Origin: Pantanalinema rosaneae
GTDB taxonomy: Bacteria > Cyanobacteriota > Cyanobacteriia > Leptolyngbyales > Leptolyngbyaceae
Assembly: GCF_050753385.1 (NCBI RefSeq)
Contig: NZ_JBLZFZ010000009.1
Location: forward strand, 1 to 64,000
Direction: 5' to 3'
Length of the DNA: 64,000 nt
The position numbers and the translations under genes were made by a program. Below, piece after piece: positions 8,405 to 17,171 of this stretch; the stretch's first letter is position 1; each line of letters begins with the position of its first letter. The notes beneath the pieces are model-generated. The model saw only the letters and a list, made by a program, of their open reading frames with translations. It ran no database searches and was not told where the DNA came from.

Positions 8405-10036
8405 ATGGCTTATAAGATTCCTGATGATTGTGTGGGATGTGATAACTGTCGTCCACAATGCCCAACGAATGCGATTTGCGTCGATGATGGCAACTTTTGG
8501 ATTAACCCAGTGTTGTGCAACAACTGTGAGGGCTTTTTCCCAGAACCACAGTGTTTAGTTCATTGTCCGGTGGGGGCTCCCGTCCCCTTTCAGGCTAAGA
8601 AGGGGAGAACAAAGTTAGTTGAGGCGCGACCGACCACTAGCCTGGATCTGTTCTCCAATGGGAAAACGAGTCCATTTGCCTCTGCGATCGCCATTTGGGA
8701 GATGTGTAATCTGTTAGCCCAGCGTCGATCGTTGTCCTGGAAAGAAGATGAGGATGGCAAACTCGCCTATCACCGAACGGTGAATCAGGGCAAGGGATCG
8801 ATTACATTACGCATTACCAACTCACTGGATCCGGATCATCCCGTTGCATTACCAAAACCACAGGCTGAAACGGTTTTACAAGCCTTAGATATTCGAGCCT
8901 CTTGTTTACATTTAATTTATGCGGCTCATGCAGCAGCCTTAGAAAAACCTTGGGAGGAAGAATTTGTCATTAGTGACCAGCAGATTGAAGAATATCTAGG
9001 ATTGGACAAACGGAAGGATTTAACTAAACCAGCAAAACTAACTTTAATTAAAGCCCTAGCTCAACAACCCTGTTTGATTACAATTTCAATGAATTGGGCA
9101 CAGCAAGGACGAATCCCAGCGTTTTGTTTAGAAGAAAATCGTTTGTGGCATTTGTTAGAAACACACCATCATTTTCAGGAAGATGAATTAGGCTGTAAGC
9201 ATTTGGTAGGGTTAACGTTTCGGATTCGACCTGGAACTTGGGCAAAATACTTTCTGAACCAACAACGTTCTAAAGAAAAGTCGGCGTTATATCAATATGG
9301 CAATTTACCAAAATCGCTGTTGACTACGGTCATGAGTATTTGGCAGCAACATGAAGGGGCTGTCCGTATGATGTTGTGGCTGTTGTTTAAAGCTCGAATT
9401 GGCAATGAACAGCGGGTGACAGTACCCACGTTGATGCGAATTGCCTATGGTGAAGCCCGAATTATGCATGTCGCTTCTCAACGGGATGAGCGCAAACGCT
9501 TGATGCGGACGTTTGAAAGTGATCTTGCTGTGCTGAGTAATTACGGGTTGAAACCTGTGTTTGATCCCATGACGTATCCGGCAGAAATTCAACCACTCTG
9601 GGCAAAGTTGCAAGACATTCCGGACGATGCGGAGGCAGCACTAGAATTTTGGATGAATGATGCCAATAATGACACCCGCTTAACGGATGCTGGACCACGC
9701 GGTAAATGGAATTTGCTCATGAATGCCCGCATCTTATATTTTGAGTTGCCAGATGATTGGAATCAACCATTAGCCCGGAAAAAACAGCGATCGCCCGGTT
9801 CTGGTAATAAACCAATTAGTCCCCGATCAACCCGAAAGAAACTCAAAATTAATTCGTTACCGACATTATCGGGTGAACAGGTTGTGTTAGCCAGAAAAGA
9901 ACGGGGTTGGAGCCAACGGCAATTGGCGGAACGGACTGGTAAAAGTCAAAGCTGGATTCGAGATATTGAGAATGGGCGATTCCAGGCTAAGTTAGAAGAT
10001 CAAGTCCTGCTACGAAAGGTGTTAGAACTTGAATAA
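8405..10036 (+). CDS. cnfR: CnfR/PatB-type ferredoxin-HTH activator of nif genes
   Basis: 543 residues. The N-terminus is a bacterial-type ferredoxin domain with cysteines at 9, 12, 15, 19, 38, 41, 50 and 54, enough for two 4Fe-4S clusters. A long middle region follows, then a C-terminal helix-turn-helix from about residue 490 (LARKERGWSQRQLAERTGKSQSWIRDIENG). This is the architecture of CnfR in Leptolyngbya boryana and PatB in Anabaena, which activate nif transcription when oxygen is low; the clusters are thought to sense oxygen. The likely targets are the nifB and nifP promoters in this window. The cysteine spacing is the same as in the FdxN protein at 19322. Confidence 0.93.
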   Translation: MAYKIPDDCVGCDNCRPQCPTNAICVDDGNFWINPVLCNNCEGFFPEPQCLVHCPVGAPVPFQAKKGRTKLVEARPTTSLDLFSNGKTSPFASAIAIWEMCNLLAQRRSLSWKEDEDGKLAYHRTVNQGKGSITLRITNSLDPDHPVALPKPQAETVLQALDIRASCLHLIYAAHAAALEKPWEEEFVISDQQIEEYLGLDKRKDLTKPAKLTLIKALAQQPCLITISMNWAQQGRIPAFCLEENRLWHLLETHHHFQEDELGCKHLVGLTFRIRPGTWAKYFLNQQRSKEKSALYQYGNLPKSLLTTVMSIWQQHEGAVRMMLWLLFKARIGNEQRVTVPTLMRIAYGEARIMHVASQRDERKRLMRTFESDLAVLSNYGLKPVFDPMTYPAEIQPLWAKLQDIPDDAEAALEFWMNDANNDTRLTDAGPRGKWNLLMNARILYFELPDDWNQPLARKKQRSPGSGNKPISPRSTRKKLKINSLPTLSGEQVVLARKERGWSQRQLAERTGKSQSWIRDIENGRFQAKLEDQVLLRKVLELE

Positions 10037-10040
10037 TGGC

Positions 10041-10679
10041 TTACTTCAGCATTTCTAGTAACTCCACGATCGCTTCTGGTTTCATCCCACTTAACCGTTG
10101 CTTACCCGGCATCAACATAATATTGGGAGCCATGGAACATTTACCTAAACATCCGGTGGCTTCAATCATGACAAGATGCTGAATCCCGCGATCGTGTAAC
10201 AAGGTTTCGAGTCTTTGATGTTGTTTATTGCCACCTCGTTTTTGACAACCTGACTTCTGACAAATCAACAACTTTGCTTTTGGTTTTGACGAGGATTTAG
10301 TAGAGGGTTTAGAAGCATTTCTAGGAACCGCTAAATCTACTTCTGAAGTCATCTCGCTAGTAAACTGATCTTTACAAGCTAGAGAACAACTTTGATTGAG
10401 TTTGATTACGTCATGGGCTTTGAGCTTGATGTTACTGTGACGATCGAGCTTTTGTTCTCCGGTAATTTGAATTCGATCCCACGGGCGTAGAATTAACTCT
10501 AAACTTTGCTGCTGTTGCTGAAATAGTGAGGCACGGGCAGCCTTAGATAGCTTAATTTGAACCTCATCATTAGCCACAATCAGGCGCAGGTATTTAATTT
10601 TGCCTGCTTCTGCAACAAAGGTGAGAAATTCCCCTTCAAGTTGGAAGGATGATTGGCGATCGTAACGAGAATTGCTCAT
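10041..10679 (-). CDS. Thioredoxin-like 2Fe-2S protein
   Basis: 212 residues from the ATG at 10679; an upstream ATG adds 17 residues but is less likely. The C-terminal ~90 residues form a thioredoxin-like 2Fe-2S ferredoxin domain with cysteines in LLICQKSGCQKRGG and ATGCLGKCSMAPN, as in NuoE/HoxE-type subunits. The N-terminal ~100 residues are beta-rich (LILRPWDRIQITGEQKL), and a Ser/Lys-rich linker joins the two. It lies at the downstream end of the minus-strand nif arm and ends five bases from the end of cnfR. A role in electron supply or redox sensing is inferred from the fold only. Confidence 0.75.
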   Translation of the reverse strand: MSNSRYDRQSSFQLEGEFLTFVAEAGKIKYLRLIVANDEVQIKLSKAARASLFQQQQQSLELILRPWDRIQITGEQKLDRHSNIKLKAHDVIKLNQSCSLACKDQFTSEMTSEVDLAVPRNASKPSTKSSSKPKAKLLICQKSGCQKRGGNKQHQRLETLLHDRGIQHLVMIEATGCLGKCSMAPNIMLMPGKQRLSGMKPEAIVELLEMLK

Positions 10680-10744
10680 AACACCACACCAAATCAGGGA
10701 CAAGAATGATAGAGGATGGTTTGCAAACACTGTTTAAGTTTAAT

Positions 10745-10875
10745 CGGCGATTGTAAGCCACCCCCCTTCGGGAAGCAAGCTACACCCTAGCCCTCTCCCC
10801 TAGAAGAGGGAACAAGAACTGGATCGACTCCCTTCTCCTCTGGGAGAAGGGTTGGGGATGAGGGCAAAGGTCAAC
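10745..10875. repeat. Intergenic hairpin repeat
   Basis: A C-rich arm around 10789-10801 (CCCTAGCCCTCTCCC type) pairs imperfectly with a G-rich arm at about 10840-10863 (GGGAGAAGGGTTGGGGATGAGGG). This is the kind of short palindromic repeat scattered through cyanobacterial intergenic DNA. It lies between the 2Fe-2S gene and nifT and may also act as a transcript-processing structure. Confidence 0.6.
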
Positions 10876-10879
10876 TAGC

Positions 10880-11083
10880 CTAAGCCACTCGTCGAGCTTC
10901 CACAGTTTTCGGTAACTTAATTGGTTCTTCTAAATCTGTAAATACCAACTGCCAATCATTAGCTAAGGTCATCAATCTACCTTCTGCCGTATCTTCTTGT
11001 TTCACTACTTCTTCTTCTAAATCTTTCTTGGCTACATAGACAACTAAATGTCCTAAAGAATTCTGGCGTAACATGACTTTCAT
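10880..11083 (-). CDS. nifT: Nitrogen fixation protein NifT/FixU
   Basis: 67 residues. The ATG at 11083 is chosen because GAGGAAC lies at the proper distance and because family members begin MKVM; the longer frame starts at TTG. The sequence MKVMLRQNSLGHLVVYVAKK and later TLANDWQLVFTDL are typical of NifT. The protein is small and cytosolic, with no settled biochemical role, and is usually found with nifZ and nifK. It follows nifZ here by ~50 bases. Confidence 0.9.
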   Translation of the reverse strand: MKVMLRQNSLGHLVVYVAKKDLEEEVVKQEDTAEGRLMTLANDWQLVFTDLEEPIKLPKTVEARRVA

Positions 11084-11132
11084 ACGGGTTAGTTCCTCAA
11101 ACAATGGACGTAATTGACAACGGGTACTATAA

Positions 11133-11399
11133 CTATTCGGAAATTTCTGCTGACTCTAACTCCTTGCCACGGCAACCCACGATGTAGCCTGTGGTCATAA
11201 AATGGACGGCATAAATGTACGAGGCTTGCAGAAATGTGCCAATACTGACGACATATCCTACATCCCCTTTTTTGGCTAATGTCTCACCAATTTCTTTACC
11301 GGGAAATGTACCATCATTGCGAATTAATTTCCGCGATCGCACTTTTTCTCCGATGTCAAAAACAGGTGGATCATCGAGTTCAACTTCACTAGATTGCAT
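11133..11399 (-). CDS. nifZ: Nitrogen fixation protein NifZ
   Basis: 88 residues with the NifZ core FDIGEKVRSRKLIRNDGTF and GDVGYVVSIGTFLQ. In the family, NifZ helps maturation of the P-cluster of the MoFe protein. Its start overlaps the end of nifV by 11 bases, so the two are translationally coupled within the nifB-to-nifT operon. Confidence 0.92.
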   Translation of the reverse strand: MQSSEVELDDPPVFDIGEKVRSRKLIRNDGTFPGKEIGETLAKKGDVGYVVSIGTFLQASYIYAVHFMTTGYIVGCRGKELESAEISE

Positions 11400-12519
11400 G
11401 GCTCAATCTCCGCTCTTCCACTAACGTTAATAGTTCGTCTACTGTTAAATTCCGTTTCATCTCGGTCGATCGTTGGCGGACAGCATCTAACACAACCTGG
11501 GCTTCTTGCTGTCCTAAGGTAATGCCGTGTTGTTGCAGCATCGCAATCACTAAGTGTCGTCCTGAATGTTTACCAGCTACTAACCGCCGTTGTAAACCGA
11601 CTTCTTCGGGTGCAAAGGGTTCGTAGGTGGTGGGGTTTTTCAACACTCCAGCGGCATGAATGCCGGACTCATGGGCAAAGGCATTATCTCCGACGATCGC
11701 TTTCCAGGGGGGCATGCCACACCCGGAGGCTTGAATGACTAAACGCGATAATTCTAGAAACCGTTGGGTGGCGATCCCCACCTTGATGCCGTAGATCTGC
11801 TTCAGTCCCATTACCACTTCTTCCAAAGCCGCGTTACCTGCCCGTTCCCCTAAACCGTTGACGGTGGTGTTCACGGACGTTGCTCCAGCTTTGACTCCAG
11901 CTAGAGCATTGGCAGTGGCTAAACCCAAATCATTGTGGGTGTGCATTTCAATGGGAATTGACACCGACTCCACTAACTTCCGGACTTTTTGGTAGGTGCT
12001 GAAGGGATCAAGGATGCCAACGGTGTCACAGAAGCGAAACTGGGACGCGCCCCATTCCTGGGCATAGCCGACGACATCTAACAAAAAGGATTCGTCAGCG
12101 CGGGAAGAATCCTCGCCCCCGACTGCTACATATAACCCCCGATCGCAGGCATAGCTGATGGTGTTACGTAACCGCTCCAGCATGGTTTGGCATTGCCCTT
12201 GAAACTTGGTTTCAATTTGAATGGTAGACACGGGAACGGAGATATGAACACGCTTCAGACCGCAGGAGAGTGAGGCAGAAATATCAGAAATTACAGCTCG
12301 ATTCCAACCCAGCAATTGGGCTTTTAGTCCCAAATTGTTGATTGTGGCGATCGCGCGAGTTTCTGCCTCTCCCATTGCCGGAATGCCAACTTCCAGTTCT
12401 TGTACGCCCATCGCATCCAGCAATTGAGCGATCGCGACTTTTTCCTCTAAAGTAAAGGCGACTCCTGCCGCCTGTTCGCCATCCCGTAGGGTTGTGTCGT
12501 TGATTTGAATTGGATTCAT
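11389..12519 (-). CDS. nifV: Homocitrate synthase NifV
   Basis: 376 residues from the ATG at 12519, with GAGG nine bases upstream; a TTG at 12525 is the alternative. NifV condenses acetyl-CoA with 2-oxoglutarate to homocitrate, the organic ligand of FeMo-cofactor. The family signature INDTTLRDGEQAAGVAF lies at the N-terminus. Metal-binding HTHND is in EMHTHNDLGLATANAL and the second signature NTTVNGLGERAGNA follows. C-terminal GKHSGRH supports homocitrate/isopropylmalate-type synthase. The lack of a LeuA-length regulatory domain and the nif context favour NifV over LeuA. Confidence 0.95.
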   Translation of the reverse strand: MNPIQINDTTLRDGEQAAGVAFTLEEKVAIAQLLDAMGVQELEVGIPAMGEAETRAIATINNLGLKAQLLGWNRAVISDISASLSCGLKRVHISVPVSTIQIETKFQGQCQTMLERLRNTISYACDRGLYVAVGGEDSSRADESFLLDVVGYAQEWGASQFRFCDTVGILDPFSTYQKVRKLVESVSIPIEMHTHNDLGLATANALAGVKAGATSVNTTVNGLGERAGNAALEEVVMGLKQIYGIKVGIATQRFLELSRLVIQASGCGMPPWKAIVGDNAFAHESGIHAAGVLKNPTTYEPFAPEEVGLQRRLVAGKHSGRHLVIAMLQQHGITLGQQEAQVVLDAVRQRSTEMKRNLTVDELLTLVEERRLSHAI

Positions 12520-12601
12520 TGTCAATGCCTCACCTGCACAACCACAACAATTAACGAAGTTCTTGGAAGAGCGATGTTTAATTCGCGTTAACTAGATTGG
12601 T

Positions 12602-12639
12602 AATTGGTAATGGTCGAAATGAATCAACCATTACCAATT
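12602..12639. other. 13-bp stem-loop just after nifK
   Basis: Arms at 12602-12614 and 12627-12639 are perfect complements (AATTGGTAATGGT and its inverse) around a 12-base loop. In the nif transcript it starts 11 bases after the nifK stop. No U-run follows on the nif strand, so it is more likely an mRNA-stabilising or attenuating structure between nifHDK and nifV than a full terminator. On the plus strand a T-run follows it. Confidence 0.6.
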
Positions 12640-12650
12640 TTTTCAAGTGA

Positions 12651-14189
12651 TTAGCGAATCAGGTCGTAGGAGATGTCTGTCTTCGCTGGAACGATCGTGT
12701 TGCGATCCAACTCATCCAGAATCGTGTTGACAATCCAGTTGAGTAGATTGATCGTGCCACTGTAGCCGTAGGTAGCATAACGGTGCAGGTGATGGCGATC
12801 GAAGATGGGATAGCCAATCCGCACGATCGGGGTGTGGGTGTCCCGCCAGAGGTACTTGCCGTAGGAGTTCCCGATGAAGAAGTCTACCGGCTCGGTAAAT
12901 AGTAAGGAGCGCATGTGCCAGAGATCCTTACCGCCGTAGATCACGGTATTTTGACCAAAGGGACTGGAATCGAGCAATGCCCGTAGTTCCGATTCAAACA
13001 CATCATTACTATTGCTAACAACAATGTGAACGGGTTCCGCACCCACTTCTAACAGGAATTGCACCAAGCCAATCACTAAATCGGGATCGCCGTACATGGA
13101 TACCCGCTTGCCATGTAGCCATGCCTGGGAATCGGTGAGGGCATCAACTGCACGACCCCGCTCATCTTCCAACTCCTTGGGAATCGGCTTACCAGTCAGG
13201 GCAGACAGCTTCATCAAGAACTCATCCGTACCGCGAATGCCAACGGGACGAGCTACATAGGTCGGTTGCTGCCAATCCTTTTGGATGTACTCCCGAGTTT
13301 TGGTGGTGGAGTAAGCCTGGAAGGCGATCGTGGCTTCAGCATTGATCGAGTCCGCCGCCGCTTCTAGCGGAGTACCACCCGGGTACATGTTGTATTCCCC
13401 AGTATTGGGTGAATCGAGGTACTCGGAGTTGTCGGCTAACAGGGTGTAATCAACGCCCATGACATTAGCAATCCGCTTGATCTCCCGCAGGTTGCCAATG
13501 TAGGTTTCAAATCCAGGGATAAAGTTGATTTTGCCGTTCTTCGTTTCGGTTTTCTTGCCCGCTGTCAGATTCGTCAGAATCCCTTTCATCATGTTGTCGT
13601 ACCCCGTGATATGGGAACCGACAAAGCTAGGCGTATGAGCGTAGGGAACTGGGAAATCTTCTGGGATGGAACCCTTTTCTTTCGAGGTCTTGATGAAGGC
13701 TTGTAGATCATCCCCAATCACTTCTGCCATGCAAGTTGTACACATGGCAATCATTTTGGGTTTATAGAGATTGTAGGAGGTGGCTAAGCCATCAATCATA
13801 TTGTTCAAGCCCCCAAACACCGCCGCGTCCTCAGTCATAGAGGAGGAAACGGCTGAGAAGGGTTCTTTGAAGTGGCGAGTGAAATGAGAGCGGAAGTAAG
13901 CGACACAACCTTGAGAACCATGTACGAAGGGTAGTGTGCCTTCAAAGCCAACAGCGGCGAGAATGGCTCCAAGCGGTTGACAGGCTTTAGCGGGGTTAAC
14001 GGTCAACGCTTCTCTAGCAAAGTTCTTTTCCCGATAGTCCCAAGTTTTTGTCCAGTCCGCAATCCGTTGGACTTCCTCCGGATCATGCCCGCCTTCAAAT
14101 TCTTTTTTGGCCTGAAATAATTCCTGATATTCGTCCTGGTGGAATAGTTCCGCGTGGTCTTTAATGTTGTCGATATTGTTCTGAGCCAT
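12651..14189 (-). CDS. nifK: Nitrogenase MoFe protein beta subunit NifK
   Basis: 512 residues. The P-cluster cysteines are present at 70 (NPAKACQPLG), 95 (GSQGCVAYFR) and 153 (CTTCMAEVIGDD), the same numbering as in Azotobacter NifK. With NifD it forms the alpha2beta2 MoFe protein, which reduces N2 at FeMo-cofactor and passes electrons through the P-cluster. It follows nifD after a 172-base spacer that has unusual strand asymmetry. No truncation or frameshift. Confidence 0.98.
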   Translation of the reverse strand: MAQNNIDNIKDHAELFHQDEYQELFQAKKEFEGGHDPEEVQRIADWTKTWDYREKNFAREALTVNPAKACQPLGAILAAVGFEGTLPFVHGSQGCVAYFRSHFTRHFKEPFSAVSSSMTEDAAVFGGLNNMIDGLATSYNLYKPKMIAMCTTCMAEVIGDDLQAFIKTSKEKGSIPEDFPVPYAHTPSFVGSHITGYDNMMKGILTNLTAGKKTETKNGKINFIPGFETYIGNLREIKRIANVMGVDYTLLADNSEYLDSPNTGEYNMYPGGTPLEAAADSINAEATIAFQAYSTTKTREYIQKDWQQPTYVARPVGIRGTDEFLMKLSALTGKPIPKELEDERGRAVDALTDSQAWLHGKRVSMYGDPDLVIGLVQFLLEVGAEPVHIVVSNSNDVFESELRALLDSSPFGQNTVIYGGKDLWHMRSLLFTEPVDFFIGNSYGKYLWRDTHTPIVRIGYPIFDRHHLHRYATYGYSGTINLLNWIVNTILDELDRNTIVPAKTDISYDLIR

Positions 14190-14361
14190 GATGAGTCTCC
14201 AAGTATGAGTGAGATGAAGAGGAGTGAGGCAGCGAGGCAGGTGGGGAGGGTGAGGGAGTGGGGGAAGATGAGGGGGGTGGGGAAGGTAAGGAGGGTGAGA
14301 GAGGATATATCTTGTCTTCCCTATCTCCCCATCTTCCCAATCTCCTCATCCCCTAGCCCAG
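14190..14361. other. Purine/pyrimidine-asymmetric nifD-nifK spacer with G4 motif
   Basis: The plus strand is nearly pure purine from ~14209 to ~14304 and then pyrimidine to ~14354. Within it, 14243-14264 fits a canonical G-quadruplex pattern of four G-runs of three or more with loops of one to three bases. The nif genes are read from the other strand, so the mRNA is C-rich here and the G4 would form on the template strand. The two halves can also partly pair with each other. Confidence 0.6.
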
Positions 14362-15873
14362 TTATGCCGTTGCCTCAGCTTGCTTCCAGGGAGCACCAAT
14401 CAGGCTCCAGGTTGGGCTGTTGAGTGCGAGATCCATGTCACGGGCGAAGATCGCGAATCCGTCGTAACCGTGGTAGGGACCGGAGTAATCCCAGGAGTGC
14501 ATTTGCCGGAAAGGCAGTGCCATCTTCTGGAAAACATATTTCTCTTTAATCCCAGAGGCAATCAGATCGGGTTTTAGTTGTTTGACAAACTCCTCAAACT
14601 CATAGGCAGAAACGTCATCGTAGATCAGTGTGCCGTTTTCTACATAGTGAGTGGTACGTTTGTAGTCGTCGTTATGTCCAAACTCGTAGCCTGTACCAAT
14701 CAGTTGCATGCCTAGATCGTAGAAGGCGGGAACAACGTGACGGGGACGTAAACCACCTACCATCAGAGCAACGGTTTTGCCTTCCAGCCGAGGACGATAT
14801 TTTTCGATCACGGCTTGGGTTTGGGCTTCATACTTGGCGATCACTTCTTCCGCTTTTTGCTGAATCGTGGCATCAAATTTGGCAGCAATTTCGCGCAGGG
14901 ATTCAGCAATTTTGGTCGGCCCGAAGAAGTTGTATTCTAACCAGGGGATACCATAGGCTTCTTCCATGTGACGGCTGATGTAGTTCATGGAGCGATAGCA
15001 GTGAACTAGATTCAGTTTCACGGAAGGAGTGTTGATCATTTCATGCAGTGTGCCATCCCCTGACCACTGTGCTACAACCCGCAAGCCAATTTCTTCCAGC
15101 AGAATCCGGCTAGACCAGGCATCTCCCCCAATGTTGTAGTCTCCAATGATGGCGACATCGTAGGGAGTGCCTTCAGGAACATTACCTTCTTTCTTGGCTT
15201 TGTCGTATTGGGGGAATACCCAATCGCGAACAGCGTCGTTGGCAATGTGGTGACCTAGTGATTGGGACACACCCCGGAACCCTTCGCAACGAACGGGTAC
15301 AACGGTTTTGCCAATTTCTTTAGCGGACTTTTTAGCAACCGCTTCGATGTCATCCCCAATTAGACCGATCGGGCATTCTGATTGAATCGAAACACCGCGA
15401 TTTAAGGGGAACAGTTCTTCTAATTCAGTGATGAGCTTGGCAAGTTTTTTGTCACCACCAAACACAATGTCACGCTCCTGGAAGTCAGAGGTGAATTGCA
15501 TTGTCCCAAAGGTGTCAATTCCAGTGGTGCCGATGTAGTAATTACGGCGACCAGACCAGGAGTAATAACCACAACCAACGGGACCGTGACTAATGTGGAT
15601 CATGTCCTTAATCGGACCCCAAACCACCCCTTTAGACCCGGCATAAGCGCAACCACGGGTAGTCATGGAGCCAGGAAGCGACTTGATGTTAGATTTAACA
15701 CCACAGTCTGATTTACCTGCTTCATAGACATTTAAGTGTTTTTCCCGCTTTTTCTTGGCTTTATCGGGATATGCTTCCAGAACTTCTTTGATCAGTTCTT
15801 TAGTGTCGGCAACGGATGTGGTCTGATTAACGGTAGTCGCTTCTTCTAATGTAGCGGATTCGGGAGGTGTCAT
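14362..15873 (-). CDS. nifD: Nitrogenase MoFe protein alpha subunit NifD
   Basis: 503 residues. P-cluster cysteines are at 75 (TRGCAYAGSKGVVWGP), 101 (HGPVGCGYYSW) and 167 (QSECPIGLIGDD). The FeMo-cofactor ligands are Cys292 (NLVHCYRSMNY) and His459 (FRQMHSWDYSGPYHGY). All catalytic ligands are intact. The gene is continuous, with none of the developmental excision elements that interrupt nifD in some heterocystous strains. It lies between nifH and nifK in the usual nifHDK order. Confidence 0.98.
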   Translation of the reverse strand: MTPPESATLEEATTVNQTTSVADTKELIKEVLEAYPDKAKKKREKHLNVYEAGKSDCGVKSNIKSLPGSMTTRGCAYAGSKGVVWGPIKDMIHISHGPVGCGYYSWSGRRNYYIGTTGIDTFGTMQFTSDFQERDIVFGGDKKLAKLITELEELFPLNRGVSIQSECPIGLIGDDIEAVAKKSAKEIGKTVVPVRCEGFRGVSQSLGHHIANDAVRDWVFPQYDKAKKEGNVPEGTPYDVAIIGDYNIGGDAWSSRILLEEIGLRVVAQWSGDGTLHEMINTPSVKLNLVHCYRSMNYISRHMEEAYGIPWLEYNFFGPTKIAESLREIAAKFDATIQQKAEEVIAKYEAQTQAVIEKYRPRLEGKTVALMVGGLRPRHVVPAFYDLGMQLIGTGYEFGHNDDYKRTTHYVENGTLIYDDVSAYEFEEFVKQLKPDLIASGIKEKYVFQKMALPFRQMHSWDYSGPYHGYDGFAIFARDMDLALNSPTWSLIGAPWKQAEATA

Positions 15874-15926
15874 GTTTTGCCTCTCTGAGTGAGTAGGGAA
15901 TGGGCGGATGGAGAGAAAGGGAAAGG

Positions 15927-15958
15927 AGGGGATGGGTAAGTAAGATGCTCCATCCCCT
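15927..15958. other. nifH-nifD intergenic stem-loop
   Basis: AGGGGATGG (15927-15935) pairs with CCATCCCCT (15950-15958) around a 14-base loop in the 94-base gap between nifH and nifD. Such structures behind nifH are known to raise the level of nifH mRNA over nifDK by protecting processed ends. No U-run makes it a full terminator. Confidence 0.6.
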
Positions 15959-15967
15959 GCGAATTAA

Positions 15968-16864
15968 CTAGGCGATACTAGCCGGAGCTTTAGTACCTTC
16001 CTTGATCGCTCTTTCGTACTCTTCTTCACCACCCAGGATGCCGAATTCAACTAACAGATCTTCCAGTTCATCCATCGAAATTGGTGTCGGGACGCAAAGG
16101 TTCTTGTTGTCGATAATCTTCTTCGCCAAGGTGCGGTACTCTTCAGCCTGTTGGCTATCGGGCGCATACTCAATCACTGTCATCCGGCGCAGTTCAGCGT
16201 GTTGAACGATGTTGTCGCGAGGAACGAAGTGTAACAACTGAGTGTTCAGGCGCTTCGCCAGCGTTTCGATCAGTTCAAGTTCCCGATCGACCTTTCTGGA
16301 GTTACAAATCAAACCACCTAAACGGACACCGCCGGAGTGGGCATACTTCAGAACCCCCCGAGCAATGTTGTTAGCGGCATACATTGCCATCATTTCACCA
16401 GAGGTGACAATGTAGATTTCCTGGGCTTTGCCTTCCCGAATTGGCATGGCGAAACCACCGCAAACTACGTCGCCCAATACGTCGTAGGATACAAAGTCGA
16501 GGTCTTCATAAGCGCCATTTTCTTCCAGGAAGTTGATGGCAGTGATGATACCGCGTCCAGCACAACCGACACCGGGTTCAGGACCACCGGATTCAACGCA
16601 ACGGACATCGCGATAACCAGTCAGCAGCACTTCTTCAAGTTCTACATCTTCCACAGCACCGCGTTCAGCTGCGAGGTGAAGAACGGTGGTTTGAGCTTTA
16701 CTGTGCAGCATCAGACGGGTGGAGTCTGCTTTCGGGTCACAACCAACGATCATGACGCGCTGACCCAGTTCTGCCATACCAGCGATCGTGTTCTGTGAAG
16801 TTGTGGACTTACCGATACCACCTTTGCCGTAGAACGCAATCTGTCTAATTTGTTCGTCAGTCAT
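15968..16864 (-). CDS. nifH: Nitrogenase Fe protein NifH
   Basis: 298 residues, the ATP-dependent dinitrogenase reductase homodimer. Walker A is GKGGIGKS at 13-20. The 4Fe-4S ligands are Cys101 (GVGCAGRGII) and Cys135 (DVVCGGFAMPI), with Arg104 in the position modified by ADP-ribosylation in some bacteria. Switch motif DVLGDVVCGGF is intact. It is expressed with nifD and nifK downstream; a 185-base-plus leader upstream contains hairpins. Confidence 0.98.
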   Translation of the reverse strand: MTDEQIRQIAFYGKGGIGKSTTSQNTIAGMAELGQRVMIVGCDPKADSTRLMLHSKAQTTVLHLAAERGAVEDVELEEVLLTGYRDVRCVESGGPEPGVGCAGRGIITAINFLEENGAYEDLDFVSYDVLGDVVCGGFAMPIREGKAQEIYIVTSGEMMAMYAANNIARGVLKYAHSGGVRLGGLICNSRKVDRELELIETLAKRLNTQLLHFVPRDNIVQHAELRRMTVIEYAPDSQQAEEYRTLAKKIIDNKNLCVPTPISMDELEDLLVEFGILGGEEEYERAIKEGTKAPASIA

Positions 16865-17171
16865 GGAACTTGTCTCCTTAATGGATAGTTTTAGAAGGGT
16901 CGGGCATGTAGGGGTGGGTGTGATAGCCTTCCCGATAGTTTGCGATACCCGCCCCTACGGGTGTCGGTGGGAATCTCAGAGAGAGTCGTGCGGGTTAACG
17001 CACTAAGAGCGATTTCGATCAGTGTGCCGGAGGCGTTCGCAGTGGCACATGGGTGGTGATCGTTCGCCCCAGGTCGCTGGGGAGCGTAAAAGTGAGTAGG
17101 TTTTCATGAATTCGATCGTGGGTAGAAAAGTTTCAGAGAGTGAAGAGTGGAAAAACTGTACTCGATTTGGT
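16865..17171. promoter_or_regulatory. nifU-nifH spacer and probable nifH leader
   Basis: 307 bases without a gene. A stem-loop has arms at about 16909-16920 (GTAGGGGTGGGT) and 16951-16962 (ACCCGCCCCTAC type). A second has TGTGCC/GGCACA arms near 17020-17050. TGTACTC at 17157-17163, read toward nifH as GAGTACA, resembles the motif repeated in the nifB and nifP promoters. This spacer is long enough to hold a separate nifH promoter. No canonical -24/-12 promoter was seen. Confidence 0.45.

Noticed and set aside
14362..15873. Possible excision element in nifD
   Set aside because: The coding sequence is continuous with all cluster ligands present; no recombinase gene or interrupted frame.
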